Shown here one piece after another: positions 1-6,438 of a DNA stretch of 16,127 nt (position 1 is the stretch's first letter; each line of letters begins with the position of its first letter). Under the pieces are notes generated by a model. The model was not told the DNA's origin, did not search any database, and was given only the letters and a program-made list of their open reading frames with translations. The DNA is from Sphingomonas paucimobilis. Lineage in GTDB: Bacteria > Pseudomonadota > Alphaproteobacteria > Sphingomonadales > Sphingomonadaceae. The position numbers and the translations under genes were made by a program. Where the stretch lies: contig CAMAQU010000014.1 of the NCBI GenBank assembly GCA_945860425.1, forward strand, positions 1-16,127, in the 5' to 3' direction.

Positions 1-7
1 AGATCAA

Positions 8-40
8 GGGGTTGCCAGAAATGGCGGCCCCTTTTTCTTT
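8..40 (+). terminator. Intrinsic terminator of an upstream gene
   Basis: Arms 8-16 (GGGGTTGCC) and 23-31 (GGCGGCCCC) form a 9-bp stem containing two G-U pairs, with a 6-nt loop AGAAAT. A T-rich tract, TTTTTCTTT, follows at 32-40. This is the standard rho-independent layout for a plus-strand transcript. The gene it ends lies to the left of the window. Confidence 0.75.
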
Positions 41-171
41 GTCCTCGGTTGGCGGCAGGCCCGCCAAGATGGCCGCGATGCAACGCCGCGTCTCTGGCAT
101 TTTGACAATATGTCGCTTATCCCGTTCGCGTCATACTCATTGGGGAAACCCATTTTGCCGCAGGCTGCCAG

Positions 172-699
172 ATGATTAAGATAGAAATCGCTGACACATC
201 CGACGCGCAGTTCTTGCCAGATATAGAGCGATCTTCAGGCGAAGCCTTTCGGCCCTTGCCATCCCTCGCGTGGATTGCGGATGATGATGTGCAGTCGCTT
301 GAGCGCCATTTAGAGCTGATTGAGCTTGGCCAAGCGTGGGTCGCAAGGAGCGATCAAGGGATAGTCGGCTTTTTAAGCGCTGAGAGGTTCGTCAATTCCC
401 TGCACATTTGGCAAATGGCTGTCCATTCGAACTTTCAAAAAAAGGGCATTGGCCGCGCCCTCATTGTTCAGGCCAAACAGGCAGCTGCTTCAGCTAGCCT
501 TACAAACTTGACGCTGACCACGTTTCGCCATGTTGCATGGAATGAACCGTTTTATGCGTCGTGCGGCTTTAGGACTTTGAAGCCGAACGACCTATGCGAG
601 CGGCTTAAAGCAACTCTTGATGCTGAGGAAAGAGCCGGCCTGCCGCTAGACCAACGCTGCGCCATGTCATGCTCTATCTTGGAGAGAGAACCAGTTTGA
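172..699 (+). CDS. GNAT family N-acetyltransferase
   Basis: A 175-residue single-domain GNAT acetyltransferase that should transfer an acetyl group from acetyl-CoA to an amine; the substrate cannot be read from sequence. The acetyl-CoA loop (motif A) is visible as Q-K-K-G-I-G-R-A at residues 89-96, after the beta-4 strand with I-W-Q-M-A-V near 79-84. The motif B region, N-E-P-F-Y-x-x-C-G-F, lies near 125-135. The length fits the family. The ATG at 172 has only a weak upstream ribosome-binding site. The codon usage looks somewhat AT-richer than in the housekeeping genes further right. The gene is followed after 108 bp by a second GNAT gene of a different subfamily on the same strand. The family call is firm; the substrate is unknown. 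Confidence 0.88.
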   Translation: MIKIEIADTSDAQFLPDIERSSGEAFRPLPSLAWIADDDVQSLERHLELIELGQAWVARSDQGIVGFLSAERFVNSLHIWQMAVHSNFQKKGIGRALIVQAKQAAASASLTNLTLTTFRHVAWNEPFYASCGFRTLKPNDLCERLKATLDAEERAGLPLDQRCAMSCSILEREPV

Positions 700-807
700 T
701 ATTTTAGGGCGGCGGCCCAGTGAACGGCGCCACCACGGGCCATTGACGGGCGCGGGGCAAGCCTTCTAGCCAAGAGCCATGGGAATAAGCAGACAGGAGG
801 CCAGAGG

Positions 808-1296
808 GTGATCGAGACCGAGCGTCTAAAGCTGCGGCCGCCCCTTATGTCCGATCTCGCCGATATTCATGCGATTTTCAGCGATGCTGAGGCGCTGACC
901 TATTGGTCCTTTGCGCCGCATCGCACATTGGCCGAAACAGAAGCCTGGTTGAGGCCGGTTATTGACGATCCCGTTGCCGCGGAATTTGATCTGTTCATGG
1001 ACTATGAGGGCCGGATTATCGGCAAGCTTGGTTGTTGGAAGTTGCCGGATTTTGGCTTCATCTTGCACCGCGATTTTTGGGGGCGGGGCCTTGCGACTGA
1101 AGGGCTAAGGGCGTTTATCGCCCATATGCAGGACCGGAAGGCCACCGATCATCTTTTTGCCGATGTTGATCCGCGTAATTTGCGGTCAAAGGCGGCGTTG
1201 CTGCGCTGTGGATTTCACCATGTCGCCTTTGTTCGCAACACAATCGAAACGCATATCGGCTTGTGCGACAGCGACTATTATCGCTTGGATCTCTAG
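808..1296 (+). CDS. GNAT family N-acetyltransferase, RimJ/RimL-like
   Basis: A 162-residue GNAT protein of the RimJ/RimL type (Acetyltransf_3). The N-terminus I-E-T-E-R-L-x-L-R-P is the usual beta-1 strand of this subfamily. The acetyl-CoA loop is F-W-G-R-G-L-A-T-E at 90-98, and the C-terminal part has the typical N-x-R-S-x-x-x-L-x-x-C-G-F signature (about 123-136). Members acetylate protein N-termini, amino sugars or small amines; which applies here is not visible. The start is GTG at 808, supported by an AGGAGG at 795-800 with 7-nt spacing. Its stop lies 4 bp from the stop of the convergent MarR-like gene. Confidence 0.88.
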   Translation: MIETERLKLRPPLMSDLADIHAIFSDAEALTYWSFAPHRTLAETEAWLRPVIDDPVAAEFDLFMDYEGRIIGKLGCWKLPDFGFILHRDFWGRGLATEGLRAFIAHMQDRKATDHLFADVDPRNLRSKAALLRCGFHHVAFVRNTIETHIGLCDSDYYRLDL

Positions 1297-1300
1297 GCGA

Positions 1301-1612
1301 TTAGGCGGCGGTGACGCTGTCGATACTCTCTTTGAGAAAGTCCCTAATCACCGATCTTGCCGAAGGGGTCAGGTCATATTTGCGGACCCGGCGATCCAAC
1401 CGGTCATGTTCGACTTGCAATAAGTCGCTTCCGACCAGTCGCTTCAAAATCAGGCTGAACGCGGCTGAGGAGGCGCGAGACGACCCGCGCAGGCTCGCAG
1501 AGGGCGTCGGCCCTTGCTCATAGAGGCGGAGCAGAATTTCAAACTCGGGCGTGATGGCGCGCAGACGAAACTGCTGCTCAACATTCGCCAGACCTGCTGT
1601 CAACTGCCCCAT
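1301..1612 (-). CDS. Small MarR-like winged-helix regulator (copy 1)
   Basis: A 103-residue protein that is almost entirely a winged helix. E-F-E-I-L-L-R-L-Y-E-Q-G (near 23-34) would be the first domain helix. A serine-rich recognition region follows, then L-K-R-L-V-x-S-D-L-L and the wing with D-R-R-V-R-K-Y-D-L-T-P. The D-R-R-x-R-x-Y-x-L-T wing is characteristic of MarR/EmrR proteins, although this protein is shorter than the usual 140-150 residues and lacks much of the terminal dimerisation helices. It is clearly paralogous to the gene at 2529-2888, sharing F-x-I-L-x-x-L-Y-x-x-G-P and D-R-R-V-R-x-Y-D-L. The start is ATG at 1612. It is probably a DNA-binding regulator; the target and ligand are unknown. 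Confidence 0.75.
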   Translation of the reverse strand: MGQLTAGLANVEQQFRLRAITPEFEILLRLYEQGPTPSASLRGSSRASSAAFSLILKRLVGSDLLQVEHDRLDRRVRKYDLTPSARSVIRDFLKESIDSVTAA

Positions 1613-1974
1613 AGCCTAACCTGCTCTTTCCTCGGTGTCCGTCACAATCCCCCCTATTTCCAAGCCTAATGCCGACTTTTCATGGACTAAACTGGCCAAC
1701 AGGTCGGGGGGTTCCATCGGCCTTGACCAAAAGGCGAGCGCAAAGCCCGCCAATCAGCGTATCCAAGTCCGCCGGGGCCCTCCCTGAGCGTGTATCGTCC
1801 TTTGCAGAGCGTTGAAAAAGTGCGGAAAAATATCATTTTTTGATATATAAGTGCCACAATATGACTGCTTTTCTGCAGGGGGTGTCGGCCAGACAATTTT
1901 CAGCTAGACCCGATGGGGCATGGACAAAGCCCGCTGAGATTCCTAACATTTATGTGTCTTTGGGAGGAAATTAC
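1613..1974. other. Intergenic region between MarR-like gene and lipoprotein gene
   Basis: This 362-bp stretch separates two divergently transcribed genes and holds no convincing gene. It becomes AT-rich around 1812-1860, where an inverted repeat and TATATAA (1844-1850) probably mark the lipoprotein promoter. A strong ribosome-binding site, GGGAGGA at 1962-1968, precedes the lipoprotein start. I see no RNA gene or riboswitch fold here. Confidence 0.55.
1830..1846. promoter_or_regulatory. AT-rich palindrome, candidate operator
   Basis: ATATCA at 1830-1835 and TGATAT at 1841-1846 form a perfect 6-bp inverted repeat around five T. It overlaps the possible -10 element TATATAA (1844-1850) upstream of the lipoprotein gene. 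The size and symmetry would suit a MarR-type dimer, and two such genes flank this segment. The role as an operator is inference. Confidence 0.4.
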
Positions 1975-2532
1975 ATGCGCCAGCCACTCGTCCTTGCTTT
2001 TATTGCGTTCACCAGCCTTGGTCTTGCCGCCTGTGCGACGCCCAATCCGATCCAAACCGACCGGACGGTGTTTAACTTTGACTCCACCTTTCAGCGGGCG
2101 GCCTATAGCCAGCCGATTGAGACGACCTTTGACAAGACGGTCACCGTGTTCCGCGAGGCGGGCTATGCGCTCGACATTATTGATCGCGCGACGGGCCAGA
2201 TTAGCGGCCAGCGCGGGAAGACGGGGGATAAGGGGGCCAGCAAAAACAATGACATGCGCTTTGTGGCGCTGGTTCTGCCGGGCGTCGGCGGCGGCAGCCA
2301 GTTGGCGCTGAAGTTTGTGCAGGTTTCAAATGTCGGCGTGCCCGTTATCAACCGGACCCAGGCCGAAGTGGTTTTGTCTCAGCCAGAACTTTATTCTTAT
2401 GTGTTCCGCCGGGTCGATGGCGCGACGAGGGAGATGGAAGCGGCGCCTGCGGCGATGGCCCCGACCACGGGGACGGGGCAGAGCGGGCTGGAGTCTGATA
2501 TTCTTCCGGTTGATCCCAACGGCACAAATTAG
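1975..2532 (+). CDS. Putative outer-membrane or periplasmic lipoprotein, unknown function
   Basis: A 185-residue protein with a clear lipoprotein signal. Its N-terminus is short and basic (M-R-Q-P), followed by a hydrophobic stretch and the lipobox L-A-A-C with the lipidated cysteine at residue 20. The mature part (about 166 residues) contains one likely folded domain, roughly residues 30-145 (T-T-F-D-K-T-V-T-V-F-R-E-A-G-Y and V-A-L-V-L-P-G-V-G-G-G-S-Q). A low-complexity tail rich in Ala, Pro, Thr and Gly follows. I do not recognise the family. The start at 1975 is chosen because GGGAGGA at 1962-1968 lies 6 nt upstream and the signal peptide begins there; the reading frame is open further upstream without support. 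The stop overlaps the convergent MarR-like gene by 4 nt. Confidence 0.8.
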   Translation: MRQPLVLAFIAFTSLGLAACATPNPIQTDRTVFNFDSTFQRAAYSQPIETTFDKTVTVFREAGYALDIIDRATGQISGQRGKTGDKGASKNNDMRFVALVLPGVGGGSQLALKFVQVSNVGVPVINRTQAEVVLSQPELYSYVFRRVDGATREMEAAPAAMAPTTGTGQSGLESDILPVDPNGTN

Positions 2533-2888
2533 GCTGCGCGCGGTCCCAAATGCTGGGTGAGCAGGGTGGCGATCATGGCGCGCACGGGCGGGGCCAGATC
2601 ATAATTGCGCACCCGGCGATCTTCGACGCCGGATTCCACCACGAGCAGCCCGTCTCCGGTCATGCGCTTGATTGTCTTTACAAAGGCCGCAAGCGAGGCA
2701 TTGGTCGCCGCCATGACAGACATGGAGGGGGATGGTCCGTTCGCGTACAGATGAAACAAGATCTGGAAATCAAAAGTGACGAGCCGTGCGTCCAACTCTG
2801 TCTCGCACGACTTAATGAAATCAAGCAGATGCACGGTAAATCGTCCCAATAAAAACCCCCAGCGGCTCACAAATAACTTCTTCGCCAA
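2529..2888 (-). CDS. Small MarR-like winged-helix regulator (copy 2)
   Basis: A protein of up to 119 residues, paralogous to the product of 1301-1612. They share F-x-I-L-x-x-L-Y-x-x-G-P-x-P-S, the serine/alanine-rich recognition helix region, K-R-M-x-x-D-G-L-L-V-V-E and the wing E-D-R-R-V-R-N-Y-D-L-A-P. The first 30 residues carry a hydrophobic helix that could serve in dimerisation. The start is uncertain: TTG at 2888 gives the longest form, and GTG at 2867 is preceded by GAAGAAG at a good distance. It lies 73 bp downstream of purC on the same strand but has its own AT-rich upstream region. It probably binds DNA as a dimer; ligand and targets are unknown. Confidence 0.75.
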   Translation of the reverse strand: MAKKLFVSRWGFLLGRFTVHLLDFIKSCETELDARLVTFDFQILFHLYANGPSPSMSVMAATNASLAAFVKTIKRMTGDGLLVVESGVEDRRVRNYDLAPPVRAMIATLLTQHLGPRAA

Positions 2889-2961
2889 GTCATTGCCAAA
2901 ATATATCGATTAATAGCATTGTGATATTAAATTGAGATTTATTGTTAATCTCTTGCTGCAA
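2889..2961 (-). promoter_or_regulatory. AT-rich upstream region of MarR-like copy 2
   Basis: This 73-bp gap is strikingly AT-rich against its surroundings. It holds an imperfect inverted repeat, AATATATC (2900-2907) with GTGATATT (2921-2928), and a perfect 6-bp one, GAGATT (2934-2939) with AATCTC (2947-2952). The first resembles the ATATCA/TGATAT palindrome at 1830-1846. It probably contains the promoter and perhaps an autoregulatory operator of the downstream gene. Confidence 0.4.
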
Positions 2962-3738
2962 TTAACGCAGCTTTTTTCGGTGGGTCTCAAGATCAAGCAC
3001 AGCATTATCTGCCCCTTCGGGCAATAGGCCAAGGCGGCGCGCCACTTCTTGATAGGCTTCGACTTCCCCCCCCAAATCGCGGCGGAACCTATCCTTGTCG
3101 AGCTTCTCGCCCGAGACCATGTCCCAAAGGCGGCATCCATCCGGGCTGATTTCATCGGCGAGGATGACGCGCGCAAAATCATTTTCCCAAAGCCGGCCAA
3201 ATTCCAGCTTAAAATCAACCAAGCGAATGCCGATCCCGGCAAAAAGGCCCGACATGAAGTCATTAATGCGGATCGCCATATCGGCAATGTCGTGCAACTC
3301 TTCTGGGCTGGCCCAGCCGAAACAGGCAATATGCTCTTCGGTGATCAGCGGATCGCCCAGTGCATCATCCTTATAATAATATTCAAGGATCGTCCGGCTC
3401 AGCTGCGTGCCTTCTTCCACGCCCAAGCGCTTGGACAAAGACCCGGCGGCCACATTGCGCACAACGACTTCGATCGGGATGATATCCACCTGCCGCACCA
3501 ATTGTTCGCGCATGTTGAGGCGTTTGATGAAGTGCGTCGGAATGCCGATATTGGCCAGCAGCGTAAACACATGCTCCGAAATGCGGTTGTTGATCACGCC
3601 CTTGCCGTTGATCGTGCCCTTTTTCTGGGCGTTAAAGGCGGTCGCATCATCCTTAAAATATTGGATGAGCGTGCCCGGCTCTGGCCCTTCGTAAAGGATC
3701 TTAGCCTTGCCTTCGTAAATCTGGCGGCGACGGTTCAT
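2962..3738 (-). CDS. purC: Phosphoribosylaminoimidazole-succinocarboxamide synthase (SAICAR synthetase)
   Basis: This cytoplasmic enzyme of purine biosynthesis joins CAIR and L-aspartate using ATP to give SAICAR. The 258-residue protein begins R-R-R-Q-I-Y-E-G-K-A-K-I-L-Y, the typical ATP-binding entry of the family. It continues with F-K-D-D-A-T-A-F-N, K-G-x-x-N-N-R-I-S, P-I-E-V-V-V-R-N-x-x-A-G-S and L-V-D-F-K-L-E-F-G, then D-E-I-S-P-D-x-x-R-L-W-D, all conserved purC blocks in order. I chose ATG at 3738 because AGGA lies about 7 nt upstream and the conserved domain starts there; an alternative start ten codons upstream lacks such support. No purS or purQ is adjacent in the window. The leader contains a GC-rich hairpin (3770-3786). 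Confidence 0.97.
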   Translation of the reverse strand: MNRRRQIYEGKAKILYEGPEPGTLIQYFKDDATAFNAQKKGTINGKGVINNRISEHVFTLLANIGIPTHFIKRLNMREQLVRQVDIIPIEVVVRNVAAGSLSKRLGVEEGTQLSRTILEYYYKDDALGDPLITEEHIACFGWASPEELHDIADMAIRINDFMSGLFAGIGIRLVDFKLEFGRLWENDFARVILADEISPDGCRLWDMVSGEKLDKDRFRRDLGGEVEAYQEVARRLGLLPEGADNAVLDLETHRKKLR

Positions 3739-3769
3739 GTGGCGGTCCTGACGTCGAATAAAGCACAAC

Positions 3770-3786
3770 GCCCCGGCTACCGGGGC
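3770..3786 (-). promoter_or_regulatory. GC-rich hairpin in the purC upstream region
   Basis: GCCCCGG (3770-3776) and CCGGGGC (3780-3786) form a perfect 7-bp stem with a 3-nt loop. Read on the minus strand it lies about 31 bases before purC and is followed by GTTGTGCTTTATT, a weak U-rich tract. It could be an attenuator or leader hairpin, or the terminator of an unseen short transcript. Confidence 0.35.
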
Positions 3787-3934
3787 AATGTCAAAGCCTT
3801 AGCGCAAGAGCGGCGTAAGAACAATGTTCCGCTTCCTGCCCGCAATGTTCCGTTCATCTGGGCGACATGAAGGGTCTGTAAAAGAGGGCGCGAACAGGCG
3901 ACCAAAATTGACCGATCATCTGAAGGAGACGCGC

Positions 3935-4669
3935 ATGTCCAAATCCATTCTTCTCGCGGGGGCCGCAATGCTGCTCGCCACACCGCTCAACGCCCAAATG
4001 GCCGACCATGCCGATCACGCCATGCCCAAGCCCGTCATGCCCCCCATGGCGCGCGCCGATGTGACCGCTCAGGTGAAGGCGCAGTTCGCAACACTCGATG
4101 CGAATAAAGATGGTGCGATCACCCGCGATGAAATTGCAGCACATCAAGCCGCACAGCGCAAAGAGATGCAGGATCGGATGTTTGCCGATATGGATGCCAA
4201 TAAGGATGGCGCGATCAGCAGGGGTGAGTTTGATGCCCATCATAAGGATATGGCAGGCCATATGATGATGATGGAAATGGACGGGGCCGATGCGCCAGAC
4301 ATGCCAATGCCGCCACCCCCGCCGGGCATGATGGCGCCCGATGGTCCCCCTAAAATCGTGATTAAGCGCATGATGATGGGTGGCCCGGGCGGCATGATGG
4401 GTGAAGGCCAGATGTTCGACATGGCCGACGCCAATAAGGACGGCAAAGTGACCGAGTCCGAAGCGCTCACCTCCGCGCTCGCCCGCTTTGACCGGGCGGA
4501 CACCAATAAGGATGGCAAGATCACGCCGGATGAGCGGCGCGAACGTCGCGTTGAAATCCGCAAGGTGATGAAAGATCGTCGCGCTGACCGGGGGCGAGGG
4601 CCAGCTTGGCGGCGATATGCGCCTTTTTGTCGTCCTGTGCCTGATCCAGACTGTTGGCGGGATCGGTGA
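3935..4669 (+). CDS. Secreted EF-hand calcium-binding protein with rearranged C-terminus
   Basis: A 244-codon ORF. Residues 1-20 form a Sec signal peptide (basic start, hydrophobic core, cleavage after L-N-A), so the product is probably periplasmic. Four canonical EF-hand loops are visible: D55-E66, D87-E98, D165-E176 and D189-E200, each of the D-x-N-K-D-G type. A linker of about 60 residues rich in Met, Pro, Gly and His lies between pairs one and two. The protein probably binds Ca2+; the histidine- and methionine-rich stretches might also bind a transition metal. The start is supported by AAGGAG at 3923-3928. From about residue 216 onward the sequence is the antisense of a truncated cfa gene (W-R-R-Y-A-P-F-C-R-P-V), so the native C-terminus appears to have been lost. 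The missing tail is probably short, because the EF-hands are intact. Confidence 0.82.
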   Translation: MSKSILLAGAAMLLATPLNAQMADHADHAMPKPVMPPMARADVTAQVKAQFATLDANKDGAITRDEIAAHQAAQRKEMQDRMFADMDANKDGAISRGEFDAHHKDMAGHMMMMEMDGADAPDMPMPPPPPGMMAPDGPPKIVIKRMMMGGPGGMMGEGQMFDMADANKDGKVTESEALTSALARFDRADTNKDGKITPDERRERRVEIRKVMKDRRADRGRGPAWRRYAPFCRPVPDPDCWRDR

Positions 4670-5123
4670 AATAGGCGCAGCTATATTGGCGGTCTGCATC
4701 TAAGAAGAGATCGAACAGCCGACCCTCCAGATCATAATGATGCGCGACATTGCGGCGGGATTTGCGTTCCCAGTTGAACCGATCCAGCCGGGCCAGCGCC
4801 TCTGATCCCGCGCGGCGCAACAGGCCCTTGGGGGTCAGGCCTTCGCCCCCCTTTTCCCAAGAGGCATTTTTGCGAAACAAGGTGAGGAAGGCGGCAATAC
4901 CCCCCTCTTCAAAACAGATCCGCCCATCGAGCCAGGCCTCCCCAAAGCCAAGCCTTGGGTTGCGGATAATGTCCCGCGCCACCCGGCCATCGGCAAAGCG
5001 CAATGTCACCTGCGGAAAATCCGGATGCGCCTTGCCAAAGCCATAGCTGCGCCCGGTCGCATCGATGAGCATCAGGCGACCATGCACTATGGTGCGGCGG
5101 AGCAGCTGGAGGAGGAACCACAT
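4521..5123 (-). pseudogene. Truncated cyclopropane-fatty-acyl-phospholipid synthase (5' half)
   Basis: The first about 181 codons match the N-terminal half of cyclopropane-fatty-acid synthases, which methylenate double bonds of membrane phospholipids using S-adenosylmethionine. Visible blocks are P-R-L-G-F-G-E-A-W-L-D-G-R, then N-V-A-H-H-Y-D-L, then L-D-A-D-R-Q-Y-S-C-A-Y-F, and finally L-A-P-G-Q-R. In intact enzymes the last is followed directly by the methyltransferase motif V-L-D-I-G-C-G-W-G. Here it is followed by D-D-L-S-S and 15 more codons read antisense through the EF-hand gene. About half of the roughly 400 residues, including the SAM-binding and catalytic core, are missing and are not found in the window. 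The start is ATG at 5123. The product should be inactive. Confidence 0.85.
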
Positions 5124-5232
5124 TCCAGCATATGTCCAGCAGGCAAGTCACATGTTCAACTGGCGAGCCGCCAACATGGTTTAGACTGACGGCAGATTTG
5201 TCGTTGTGCCCGCCTTGCTCTAGGGCATCGGC

Positions 5233-6426
5233 ATGACACCTGCCCCCTATGACGCAATTATCCTTGGTGCAGGCGGCGCCGGCCTGATGTGCGCGGCGAC
5301 CGCGGGGCAATTGGGCCAGCGTGTGTTGGCCATCGACCATGCAGCAGAGCCGGGAAAGAAGATCCTGATTTCCGGCGGCGGCCGGTGTAATTTCACCAAT
5401 GTGGAAACGGCGGCGGATCGGTATTTGTCGGCCAATCCGCATTTCGCCAAATCGGCGCTGGGCCGTTATCGCCCGGCGGATTTTATCGCGCTGGTCGATC
5501 GCTATGGCATTGGCTGGCATGAAAAGACGCTGGGTCAGCTGTTCTGCAATGACACCGCACGCGATATTGTCGCCATGCTGATGGCCGAATGCGCGGCAGG
5601 CGGGGTCGACTTTGCCTTTTCCACCGACATTGGAGAGATTGGCCATGCCGATGGGCTGTTTCACGTTGCAGGAAAAAGCGCCCGCGCGCTGGTGATCGCA
5701 ACGGGTGGCCCCGCCATCCCCAAAATGGGGGCCAGCGGCATTGCCTATGACATTGCCCGGCGCTTTGGCCTGAAAGTGGTGGAGCCGCGCCCGGCGCTTG
5801 TCCCGCTGACCTTGGGGGGCGACGATATCTTGTTCCGCGATTTGTCGGGCGTGTCGGCAGAGGTCACCGCGCGCGCGGGCAAGACGGCCTTTCGCGAAGC
5901 CGCGCTCTTCACCCATCGGGGGCTGTCTGGCCCGGCCATCCTCCAAATTTCATCTTATTGGCGGCATGGGGATCCGGTGCGGATCAACTTTGCGCCCGAT
6001 GCCGATGCCGATTGGCTGCGCCAGCTCAAGCGGGATAAGCCCAAGGCCACGCTCAAAGGGGCGATGTCCACCCGCCTGCCCGATCGTCTCTCTCTGGCGC
6101 TGGCAGAGCGGCTGAGCGGGGAGGATACCAATTGGGGCCTGATCCCGCTGGTGGATATGAAGGACGCCCTGTTGCGGCAGGTGGAAGAGCAGCTGGCCGG
6201 GTGGGATTTTCATCCCAATGGCACCGAAGGCTATGCCAAGGCAGAAGTCACCGCAGGCGGCATCAGCACGGCAGAACTTTCGTCCCGCACGATGGAAGCA
6301 GCCAAGGTGACGGGCCTCTACGCCATTGGCGAAGGGGTGGATGTGACCGGATGGCTGGGCGGCTATAATTTCCAATGGGCCTGGGCCAGCGGTGTTGCCG
6401 CAGGGCAAGCCATTGCCGGGCAGTAA
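5233..6426 (+). CDS. NAD(P)/FAD-dependent oxidoreductase, HI0933 (BaiN/YhiN-like) family
   Basis: A 397-residue flavoprotein. The N-terminal Rossmann fold carries A-I-I-L-G-A-G-G-A-G-L-M (8-19) for FAD ADP binding. The family signature G-K-K-I-L-I-S-G-G-G-R-C-N-F-T-N follows at 41-56. V-I-A-T-G-G-x-x-x-P-K-M-G lies near 155-168. The C-terminal FAD block ends G-L-Y-A-I-G-E-G-V-D-V-T-G-W-L-G-G-Y-N with Q-W-A-W-A-S-G, typical of the family. Family members are described as flavoprotein reductases, BaiN being implicated in bile-acid metabolism, but for proteobacterial copies the substrate is unknown. It is divergent from the broken cfa gene (109 bp apart) and convergent with rlmN, 12 bp apart. Confidence 0.9.
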   Translation: MTPAPYDAIILGAGGAGLMCAATAGQLGQRVLAIDHAAEPGKKILISGGGRCNFTNVETAADRYLSANPHFAKSALGRYRPADFIALVDRYGIGWHEKTLGQLFCNDTARDIVAMLMAECAAGGVDFAFSTDIGEIGHADGLFHVAGKSARALVIATGGPAIPKMGASGIAYDIARRFGLKVVEPRPALVPLTLGGDDILFRDLSGVSAEVTARAGKTAFREAALFTHRGLSGPAILQISSYWRHGDPVRINFAPDADADWLRQLKRDKPKATLKGAMSTRLPDRLSLALAERLSGEDTNWGLIPLVDMKDALLRQVEEQLAGWDFHPNGTEGYAKAEVTAGGISTAELSSRTMEAAKVTGLYAIGEGVDVTGWLGGYNFQWAWASGVAAGQAIAGQ

Positions 6427-6438
6427 ACCTGCCCCGGA

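Noticed and set aside
102..137. TTGACA (102-107) with CATACT (132-137) as a promoter for the first GNAT gene.
   Set aside because: The spacer is 24 bp, too long for a sigma-70 promoter, and no good -10 lies at 16-18 bp.
1687..1896. A 69-codon open frame on the minus strand in the intergenic region.
   Set aside because: It has no ribosome-binding site or recognisable domain, and it crosses the likely promoter of the lipoprotein gene.
2955..2977. Stem GCTGC/GCAGC followed by six T on the plus strand, terminator-like.
   Set aside because: The stem has only 5 bp, and the T run encodes the end of purC on the other strand; the nearest plus-strand gene ends more than 400 bp upstream.
3049..3870. 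Long plus-strand open frame opposite purC, and similar long frames opposite the EF-hand gene, hppA and thiL.
   Set aside because: They are antisense shadows produced by GC-rich codon bias; the sense genes are unambiguous.
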